Source of the DNA: Acidobacteriota bacterium
Lineage (GTDB): Bacteria > Acidobacteriota > Terriglobia > Terriglobales > Acidobacteriaceae
Assembly (NCBI GenBank): GCA_021781075.1
Contig: JAJXXN010000237.1
Location: forward strand, 1-14,485
Length of the DNA: 14,485 nucleotides
Direction of reading: 5' to 3'
Of the stretch, positions 7,082 through 12,931 are shown piece by piece. The stretch's first letter is position 1. Each line of letters starts with the position of its first letter. The notes beneath the pieces were generated by a model. The model was given only the letters and a program-made list of their open reading frames with translations. It had not been told where the DNA came from and did no database searches. A program made the position numbers and the translations under genes.

Positions 7082-7441
7082 TCAAGCTGCCTTGGCGCTC
7101 TCGGATTTCAATTTCATCAGCGCGCCGGCAATTGATGTGGAAGCCCGGGAGTACGCGCTTCCGGCTGCAAGGTGCTTTTCCGCTTCCGAGCATTTGCCAT
7201 CGTTGATCAGCACAGCAACCCTGCCAGCCTCCACATGAAATCCCTTGTGAGCCTCAATGCACTGATTGTAAGAGGCGAGCCGGCCGTGGAGGGTTTTTCC
7301 CTCAGCGTAAAGCCATTTGCCCAGCTCGCAGCAATTGTCCTTGCCAATGGCCGAGGCATCGACTTTTTGCTTCATGCTCATGGCTGTGCGGAATTTCATG
7401 CGCCACTCAGCGTGCTTTTGAATAGCATCGTCAAAGTTCAT
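7082..7441 (-). CDS. Stand-alone CZB (chemoreceptor zinc-binding) domain protein
   Basis: A 119-residue soluble protein made almost only of a CZB domain, a four-helix zinc-binding module normally attached to chemoreceptors or diguanylate cyclases. The ligand set is visible: His10 in KHAEW, Cys38 in CELGKW, and His65 and His69 in EAHKGFH. There is no transmembrane segment, methyl-accepting region or GGDEF domain, so it probably acts as a separate sensor or partner of another protein (inference). In known members zinc or oxidants such as hypochlorite act on the ligand cysteine; an extra Cys37 directly precedes it here. A GGAGG site lies about 10 nt before the ATG. It is convergent with the ROK gene (53 bp gap) and divergent from trpC. 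No signalling gene adjoins it, so its partner is unknown. Confidence 0.85.
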   Translation of the reverse strand: MNFDDAIQKHAEWRMKFRTAMSMKQKVDASAIGKDNCCELGKWLYAEGKTLHGRLASYNQCIEAHKGFHVEAGRVAVLINDGKCSEAEKHLAAGSAYSRASTSIAGALMKLKSESAKAA

Positions 7442-7518
7442 GCTCTATTGTCCTCCAGCGTTTTATCGGCAGGAATTGTGAAAAGCATCAGCCATATTTG
7501 AGAAAATTAAAGTTGAAG

Positions 7519-8319
7519 ATGGCGAATTATCTGGAGCGCATTGTCGAAAAGACGCGGGCCACGGTTGCGGCGGCACGGGCGCGGTGCAGTGTGGCGGAAT
7601 TGGAGACACTTGCCGCCCGCCACCAGCCGCGTGGGTGGGCAGCGGCGTTGAAGCGCAAGAGCGGGCGGGCTGTGATTGCGGAGGTGAAGAAGGCATCGCC
7701 CTCGAAAGGGCTGATTCGCCCGGATTTTGATCCAGTGGCCATTGCGCAAAGCTACGAGCGTGGAGGCGCGGCTGCGTTGTCCATTTTGACGGATGAGCCT
7801 TTCTTTCAAGGCTCGCTCGAGTATTTGCGCGCAGTCTCGGCCGCCGTGCCGCTTCCCTGCCTGCGCAAGGATTTCATGGTGGATTCGTACCAGTTTCTTG
7901 AAGCGCGCGCCAATGCGGCTGACGCGGTGCTGCTGATTGCGGCGGCACTTGGCAACAGCGAGCTGAAGAAGTTTGCCGCAGAGGCGCACGCCCTGCAATT
8001 GGATGTGCTGGTCGAAGTGCACACCGCGGATGAATTAAAAGGCGTTTTGGACGCGCTGGGGGCAACCGGCGCAGATGCGATAGGCGTCAATAACCGCGAC
8101 CTCACGACGTTTGCGGTCAGCCTGGAACGTTCCATCGAACTGGCGCAGATGATTCCAGCCGGCGTTGTTCGCGTGAGTGAGAGCGGCATTGAAAGCGGCG
8201 CGGATGTTTCGCGGTTGCGCGCGGCGGGCTTTGACGCATTCCTGATAGGCGAAAGTTTTATGCGCCAGCCGGAGCCGGGGCGGGCGCTGGCGGATTTGCT
8301 GCGCGTGGCGGGGTGTTGA
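7519..8319 (+). CDS. trpC: Indole-3-glycerol-phosphate synthase
   Basis: TrpC converts carboxyphenylaminodeoxyribulose phosphate to indole-3-glycerol phosphate in tryptophan synthesis. The 266-residue (beta/alpha)8 protein shows the family signature VIAEVKKASPSKG (52-64, with the Glu55/Lys57 pair), then LRKDFMVDSYQ, VEVHTADEL, GVNNRDL, RVSESGI and LIGESFM, in the standard order and normal length. The frame is open to a TTG at 7498, but ATG 7519 (MANYLERIV) matches the usual family start; neither has a strong ribosome-binding site. It is followed after 3 bp by trpF, so the two form an operon and carry out adjacent steps. No other trp genes lie in the window. The divergent space to the CZB gene is only about 77 bp and must hold both promoters. 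Confidence 0.97.
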   Translation: MANYLERIVEKTRATVAAARARCSVAELETLAARHQPRGWAAALKRKSGRAVIAEVKKASPSKGLIRPDFDPVAIAQSYERGGAAALSILTDEPFFQGSLEYLRAVSAAVPLPCLRKDFMVDSYQFLEARANAADAVLLIAAALGNSELKKFAAEAHALQLDVLVEVHTADELKGVLDALGATGADAIGVNNRDLTTFAVSLERSIELAQMIPAGVVRVSESGIESGADVSRLRAAGFDAFLIGESFMRQPEPGRALADLLRVAGC

Positions 8320-8322
8320 GCG

Positions 8323-8970
8323 ATGTGGGTGAAGATTTGCGGGACGACAAACCTGGAGGATGCACTGCTGGCCGCGGATGCGGGCGCGGATGCGATTGGG
8401 TTTGTGTTTGCGGAGAGCCCGCGCAAGGTGGACACAGGGCAGGCGCGCGCGATCATCGAGGGCCTGCCGGTGGCGATTGAGACCATCGGGGTCTTTGTGG
8501 AGGCGGGTGCGGGCGAGATTGCCGAGATAGCGCGTGAGTGCGGATTGACGGGCGTGCAATTGCACAGCGGCATCGGCGCGGACGCAAGCAGGCGTTTGCG
8601 GGTTGAGTTCGGAGGGGAGCTGCGCATCCTGCGCGTGTTGCATTACGAGGCCGGGGTTGTGGGGAAGCTGAAGGAATGCGTGGAAGACTCATCGATCGAC
8701 GGTGTGCTTGTTGACTCGCGCACCGCGGCGGCCGTTGGTGGAACGGGGGTGCGCTTTGATTGGGAGGAGGCGCGGCAAAAGATTTTCAGCGGCAACCTTA
8801 CCACCAGGCTCATCGCAGCCGGTGGCTTGAACGCGGAAAATGTGGGCGATGCAATCCGGTTGCTGCAGCCGTGGGGTGTGGATGTTGTGACGGGCGTGGA
8901 GGCGAAGCCGGGGAAGAAGGACCCGCTGAAAATCAGGGCGTTTATCGAAGCGGCGCGGGCAACAAAATAG
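8323..8970 (+). CDS. trpF: Phosphoribosylanthranilate isomerase
   Basis: TrpF isomerises N-(5'-phosphoribosyl)anthranilate to the substrate of TrpC. The 215-residue single-domain barrel begins MWVKICGTT, with the catalytic cysteine at position 5, and continues with ADAIGFVFAESPRKV, VQLHS, VLVDSRT (likely catalytic Asp), GGTGVRFDW, LIAAGGL and VVTGVEAKPGKKDP. The phosphate-binding stretch that usually reads VSSGVE is VVTGVE here, a mild change. ATG 8323 comes 3 nt after the trpC stop, so translational coupling is likely. Its TAG stop (8968-8970) abuts the hairpin terminator at 8971-9005. Confidence 0.97.
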   Translation: MWVKICGTTNLEDALLAADAGADAIGFVFAESPRKVDTGQARAIIEGLPVAIETIGVFVEAGAGEIAEIARECGLTGVQLHSGIGADASRRLRVEFGGELRILRVLHYEAGVVGKLKECVEDSSIDGVLVDSRTAAAVGGTGVRFDWEEARQKIFSGNLTTRLIAAGGLNAENVGDAIRLLQPWGVDVVTGVEAKPGKKDPLKIRAFIEAARATK

Positions 8971-9005
8971 AAAAGCCCGCCGATGCGCGTTGGCACACAG
9001 CGGGC
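8971..9005 (-). terminator. Rho-independent terminator of osmC, possibly bidirectional
   Basis: GCCCGC (8975-8980) and GCGGGC (9000-9005) form a 6-bp GC-only stem around a 19-nt loop. Read on the minus strand, the stem is followed by TTTTCTATTTT, a good U-tract, which suits the osmC transcript ending at 9023. In the plus direction the stem is followed by G residues, so termination of trpCF here would be weaker. Confidence 0.7.
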
Positions 9006-9022
9006 GGGGGAACCGCAATCAA

Positions 9023-9454
9023 TCAGACCAACTTGGCGTCGAGAACGATCTCAGTATTGTTGGCAAAGAGCTTTGAAATTGGGCAGCCGGTCTTTGCGGC
9101 GGCGGCGGCGGCATCAAAAACCTCTTTGCTGGCGCCGGGAACCTTGGCGGTGGTATTGAGCACGATGCGCGTGACCTGGAAGCCTTCGCCCACCTTGGCC
9201 AATGTGACGGCAGCGTGCGTCTCAATGGACTCGGGCGTGAGGCCGGAGCCGCCAAGCTGCGCGCCCAGGGCCATGGAGAAGCAACTTGCATGGGCAGCGG
9301 CAATCAACTCCTCGGGCGTGGTGCCGGAGTCTGCGCCTTCAAAGCGTGTGGCGAATGAGTACCTGGCATCCTTCAAAACGCCGGTTGCGGTGGAAATGGT
9401 GCCTTTGCCTTCCTTGAGTGAGCCTGTCCAAACTGCTGAAGCCTTGCTGGCCAT
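9023..9454 (-). CDS. osmC: OsmC-type organic hydroperoxide reductase
   Basis: A 143-residue cytoplasmic thiol peroxidase of the OsmC/Ohr family, which reduces organic hydroperoxides. The two redox cysteines are Cys58 (AHASCFSMAL) and Cys124 (TGCPISKLF), with Arg37 and Glu48/Glu49 (TTPEELIAAAHASC) around the active site; spacing and length match the OsmC branch rather than Ohr. ATG at 9454 is chosen because AAGGAG (9464-9469, minus strand) lies 9 nt upstream and MASKASAVWTGSLKEGKG is a typical OsmC N-terminus; the frame extends upstream but without family similarity. It follows mutY on the same strand after 118 bp, enough for its own promoter, and ends at the hairpin terminator. Confidence 0.94.
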   Translation of the reverse strand: MASKASAVWTGSLKEGKGTISTATGVLKDARYSFATRFEGADSGTTPEELIAAAHASCFSMALGAQLGGSGLTPESIETHAAVTLAKVGEGFQVTRIVLNTTAKVPGASKEVFDAAAAAAKTGCPISKLFANNTEIVLDAKLV

Positions 9455-9572
9455 TTTGTGAGTCTCCTTTGTTGAGAATCTTTTAAGTGTGTGAGGGAAG
9501 CCGCGCAAGTGCGACTTGAATCCATAATTTTGATGCGCCCGCAAGTGGCAGGGATGCAAAAAGAATTGAATT

Positions 9573-10592
9573 CTATTTGGCGCCAAAGACGCGCGCTTTT
9601 TTCAAGACCTTTCGCGCCAGCCCGGTCAAGGCCATGGTTTCGGCTTCCGCTGCGGTGACCCATCGGCATATGCCATCCGCCTTCAAAAAGGTCCTTGTTT
9701 CCGCCGGTTTAACGGCACGCACACGCACGATGTAATTGGTTTGCATGATGGCATGGCGCACGCTGAGGGCCAGGAATTTGTCAGCGAAGGCCAACCGCTT
9801 GAGTGGTGGCAACTCCCACAAACCCGGCATCACGGTTTCCTGCGCAGGGCGCTGTGTTAGCAGAACCTCGGTTTGGCTTTTGCGCGTGCGAAGGGCAAGG
9901 GCGCAGGTAATGGTTTTTGTTTGCATGGGCGCGCGGGGCGGGGAGATGTGCTCGCCGCGCGTTGCGCAGGCGTCCACGAGGGGGCATTGCCCGCAAAGCG
10001 GCTTGCGTGGGAGGCAAACCGTGGCGCCAAGCTCCATCATCGCCTGATTGAAATCGCCGGGGTGTTTGGGATCGATGAGCTGATTGGCAAGCAGGGCGAC
10101 CTTGCGATGCACGGTGGCGGATTTGTCGATTGCCAGGCCATGCAGCCGCGCAATCACGCGCTCGACGTTGCCATCGACAACAGCGACGGGTTCACCATGC
10201 GCAATGCTGGCGATTGCCGCCGAGGTGTATGCGCCGATGCCCGGCAATTTGCGCAATTCAGAGGCCTGGCAGGGCAATTGGCCGTCCCAGTCGTCCACAA
10301 TTTTTTGCGCGGCCTTCAATAAATTGCGGGCGCGGTTGTAGTAGCCGAGGCCGCTCCACAGGGCCAGCACGGATTGCTCGTCAGCCACGGCCAGGGCGCG
10401 GATGGTGGGGAATTTTTGCAAAAAAAGTGGATAGCGCCCGGCAACCACCTGCGCGCGGGTTTGTTGCAGCATGATCTCAGAGACCCAGATGGCGTAGGGG
10501 TCTCCACTCTCCCGCCAGGGCAGATTGCGCTTGTGACGCCCATACCAGGCCAGTAGCCGCCGTTGGAGTGAAGTTGGCTGGGAATTGCTCAC
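9573..10592 (-). CDS. mutY: A/G-specific adenine DNA glycosylase
   Basis: MutY removes adenine mispaired with 8-oxoguanine in base-excision repair. The 339-residue protein has catalytic Glu39 (SEIMLQQT), the helix-hairpin-helix LPGIGAYTSAAI (116-127), catalytic Asp140 (VDGNVERV) and the four cysteines of a [4Fe-4S] cluster at 193, 200, 203 and 209 in the C-x6-C-x2-C-x5-C pattern. A NUDIX-like 8-oxoG-sensing domain follows (about 230-335; GLWELPPLKR). The start is a GTG at 10592 without a strong ribosome-binding site; a TACAAT hexamer (10606-10611, minus strand) could be its -10 and would give a very short leader. It is divergent from the FAD oxidoreductase gene, and an inverted repeat at 10591-10605 overlaps its start. 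Confidence 0.97.
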   Translation of the reverse strand: MSNSQPTSLQRRLLAWYGRHKRNLPWRESGDPYAIWVSEIMLQQTRAQVVAGRYPLFLQKFPTIRALAVADEQSVLALWSGLGYYNRARNLLKAAQKIVDDWDGQLPCQASELRKLPGIGAYTSAAIASIAHGEPVAVVDGNVERVIARLHGLAIDKSATVHRKVALLANQLIDPKHPGDFNQAMMELGATVCLPRKPLCGQCPLVDACATRGEHISPPRAPMQTKTITCALALRTRKSQTEVLLTQRPAQETVMPGLWELPPLKRLAFADKFLALSVRHAIMQTNYIVRVRAVKPAETRTFLKADGICRWVTAAEAETMALTGLARKVLKKARVFGAK

Positions 10593-10605
10593 AGTTAAGA
10601 ACTGT
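10591..10605. promoter_or_regulatory. Inverted repeat in mutY/oxidoreductase divergent promoter
   Basis: ACAGTT-AAG-AACTGT has perfect 6-bp arms around a 3-bp spacer. It overlaps the GTG of mutY and the likely transcription start of that gene, and lies just upstream of the opposite gene. Placement suggests an operator; the regulator is unknown. Confidence 0.45.
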
Positions 10606-10636
10606 ATTGTAAATGGGCAGCATCACGGGAGAAGCC

Positions 10637-12319
10637 ATGGAAGAAATTGGTTGGAACGGCGAGAGTGCCACGCGAGTGCGGCAAATCAAAGAGACGGCTC
10701 AGTACAATGGAAATGTGACACAAGAAATGAAACAGAACTTGCAAGGAACAGCAATCATTATTGGCGCGGGCCCGGCCGGGTTGACCGCGGCGCTTGAACT
10801 TCAACGCAGCACAGGAATCAAGCCCATCCTCATTGAGGCATCGCATGAGATTGGGGGCATCTCGCGCACCGTCCGCTACAAGGGCAACCGCATGGACATC
10901 GGCGGGCACCGTTTTTTTTCAAAGTCGGACCGCGTGATGCAGTGGTGGCTGGATGTGATGCCGGTCGAGGCCGGCAATGCCGAGGGCGGTGAACTCCGCT
11001 ATCAGGGCCAGCAGCGCAATATGCCGGAAGCTGCCGACAGCCGCGACCCCGAAAAGGACGACCTGGTGATGCTGGTGCGTGAGCGCAAGAGCCGGATTTA
11101 TTTTCTGCGCCGTTTTTTTGATTACCCCATCAAGATCACCGCGGACACGCTCAAGAAAATGGGGCTGGCGCGCACCATCCGCTGCGGCTTCAGCTATGTA
11201 AAATCCGCGGCCTTCCCGCGCAAGAAGGAAGAGACGCTGGAGGATTTTTTGATCAACCGCTTTGGCCGCCAGCTTTACCTCACCTTTTTCAAGTCGTACA
11301 CGGAGAAGGTTTGGGGGGTTCCCTGCCACGAGATCAGCGCCGAGTGGGGGGCACAGCGCATCAAGGGGCTTTCGCTGACCGCCGTGGTGAAGCACTACCT
11401 GGGCAAGGTTTTCAAGCCCAAAGGGAGCGGCGGCATCACACAGAAGCAGACGGAGACTTCGCTGATAGAGCGCTTCCTTTATCCAAAACTCGGCCCTGGG
11501 CAGTTGTGGGAGCACGTCGCGGAGACGGTAACAAGCAAGGGCGGCGAAATCCACTTTGGACTGACGGTCGACCGCATCCAGGTGAAGGAGGGGCGCATCG
11601 CGTCCATCGAGGCCCGCGGCAAGGACGGCGAGCGGGTAGTTTTCCACGGGGATTATTTTTTCTCGACCATGCCTGTGCGGGACCTTCTTCGCGCGATTGG
11701 CGCCGAAGTGCCGGCTGAAGTTCGCGCGGTGGGCGAAGGGTTGATGTACCGTGACTTCATCACCGTCGGACTGCTGGCCAACAAACTCACCGTCACGGAG
11801 GACGACGGCTCAAAGCTCAAGGACAATTGGATTTACATTCAAGAGCCGGACGTGACGGTTGGCCGGCTGCAAATCTTCAACAACTGGAGCCCCTACCTCG
11901 TCAGCGCGCCGGACAAGACCTGGATTGGGCTTGAGTACTTTTGCAACGAGACGGACGAGATATGGAATTGGCCCGATGAGAAGATGAGCCGGTTTGCGAT
12001 CGATGAGGTGGCAAAGATCGGGATTTTGCGCGCCGAGGATGTTGTTGATTCGCACGTGGTGCACGTTCCCAAAACCTACCCGGCCTACTTCGGCAGTTAC
12101 GACCGCTTCCAGGTGATTCGCGATTATGTCGATGGATTCGAGAATCTTTTCCTCGTCGGCCGCAACGGCATGCACAAGTACAACAACCAGGACCACTCGA
12201 TGCTGACGGCGATGACCGCGGTGGAGAACATTGTCCGTGGCGTGGTCACGAAGGAAAACATCTGGGCCATCAACACGGAGATGGAGTACCACGAGGAGAA
12301 GGAAAAGCAGGATGCGTAG
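10637..12319 (+). CDS. FAD-dependent oxidoreductase (UDP-galactopyranose mutase/amine oxidase-like)
   Basis: A 560-residue flavoprotein with a Rossmann dinucleotide-binding motif AIIIGAGPAG near residues 39-48, the second glycine-rich block EIGGISRT, the motif MDIGGHRFFSKSDRV, and a C-terminal FAD-contacting stretch NLFLVGRNGMHKYNNQDHSM. This layout places it in the NAD(P)-binding Rossmann/amine-oxidase superfamily (COG1232-like), related to UDP-galactopyranose mutase and protoporphyrinogen oxidase, but the exact reaction is not known to me. No transmembrane segment or signal peptide is evident. GGGAG (10627-10631) 5 nt before ATG 10637 decides the start; the frame also has an ATG at 10613, and ATG 10727 lies nearer the Rossmann motif. 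Similar genes often lie near glycosyltransferases, but none is present here. It ends 12 bp from the convergent tspO stop. Confidence 0.85.
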   Translation: MEEIGWNGESATRVRQIKETAQYNGNVTQEMKQNLQGTAIIIGAGPAGLTAALELQRSTGIKPILIEASHEIGGISRTVRYKGNRMDIGGHRFFSKSDRVMQWWLDVMPVEAGNAEGGELRYQGQQRNMPEAADSRDPEKDDLVMLVRERKSRIYFLRRFFDYPIKITADTLKKMGLARTIRCGFSYVKSAAFPRKKEETLEDFLINRFGRQLYLTFFKSYTEKVWGVPCHEISAEWGAQRIKGLSLTAVVKHYLGKVFKPKGSGGITQKQTETSLIERFLYPKLGPGQLWEHVAETVTSKGGEIHFGLTVDRIQVKEGRIASIEARGKDGERVVFHGDYFFSTMPVRDLLRAIGAEVPAEVRAVGEGLMYRDFITVGLLANKLTVTEDDGSKLKDNWIYIQEPDVTVGRLQIFNNWSPYLVSAPDKTWIGLEYFCNETDEIWNWPDEKMSRFAIDEVAKIGILRAEDVVDSHVVHVPKTYPAYFGSYDRFQVIRDYVDGFENLFLVGRNGMHKYNNQDHSMLTAMTAVENIVRGVVTKENIWAINTEMEYHEEKEKQDA

Positions 12320-12331
12320 CGGTTGAGCCTA

Positions 12332-12802
12332 TCAACGGTTCAGCCACCAGAAGCCGGCATTGAGCGCCGTGGCAAAACTCACCCACCCCAGGTAGGGAAT
12401 CATCAACAGGGCCGCGAGGCGCGAACTTTGCGCGAAGAGCCAGGCGCAAAGGACGATGGCCAACCAAAGCACTATGACCTCAACCAGCGCCGCACCGGTT
12501 GCATGCTTGTTAAAAAAGATCAACGACCAGGCAAAGTTGAGCGCCAGTTGCGCCAAAAAAACTGAAGCAATGCGGGCACGCAGCGGGCCGGAGGCTGCCG
12601 AGGTGGCCAGCCAAGCAGCAACGCCCATCATCAGGTAGAGCAGAGTCCAGACAGGGCCAAAGAGCCAATCAGGCGGCGTGAAGGATGGGCGGGCGAGCGT
12701 GCGATACCAGCCATTGACCTCGCCTGCTGTCAGTACGCCACTGATGCCGCCCACGCCAAGAGTCAACACAATCCAGAATGCCAAGCCAAGCCAGCGCATC
12801 AT
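12332..12802 (-). CDS. tspO: TspO/MBR family membrane protein
   Basis: A 156-residue, five-helix integral membrane protein of the TspO (translocator protein/peripheral benzodiazepine receptor) family, which binds tetrapyrroles and in bacteria is linked to porphyrin handling and stress or light responses. Signature blocks are WYRTLARPSFTPPDWLFGPV and WTLLYLMMGVAAW near helix 2, LNFAWSLIFF in the middle and PYLGWVSFATALNAGFWWLN at the C-terminus. The ATG at 12802 is preferred because GGAGG (12811-12815, minus strand) lies 8 nt upstream; an in-frame ATG at 12823 would add seven acidic residues and place the ribosome-binding site inside the gene. It is convergent with the oxidoreductase gene and divergent from thrS. 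A perfect 16-bp palindrome lies 25 bp upstream of the start. Confidence 0.93.
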   Translation of the reverse strand: MMRWLGLAFWIVLTLGVGGISGVLTAGEVNGWYRTLARPSFTPPDWLFGPVWTLLYLMMGVAAWLATSAASGPLRARIASVFLAQLALNFAWSLIFFNKHATGAALVEVIVLWLAIVLCAWLFAQSSRLAALLMIPYLGWVSFATALNAGFWWLNR

Positions 12803-12826
12803 CGCCTCATCCTCCCATTCCATATC

Positions 12827-12842
12827 CAGTTTTGCAAAACTG
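12827..12842. promoter_or_regulatory. Perfect 16-bp palindrome upstream of tspO
   Basis: CAGTTTTGCAAAACTG is perfectly self-complementary. It lies in the 129-bp space between divergent tspO and thrS, 25 bp from the tspO start and 90 bp from thrS, so it is placed to control tspO above all. A short hairpin function is possible but no T-tract follows on either strand. Confidence 0.55.
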
Positions 12843-12931
12843 CCGCAAAGCTCGACGTATCCGCCTGCCTCGCACTATCCTATTAGTACATCACACCGCA
12901 TTTTTACCCGCGCACAAACAGGAATAATCCA

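Noticed and set aside
7028..7110. GC-rich hairpin near 7073-7096 (GCCAGGC/GCCTTGGC with a bulge) as terminator between the ROK and CZB genes
   Set aside because: No T-tract follows on either strand and it extends into the CZB coding region, so I do not call it.
10919..11647. 242-codon minus-strand frame
   Set aside because: Antisense to the FAD oxidoreductase, with Leu/Ala/His-rich shadow composition.
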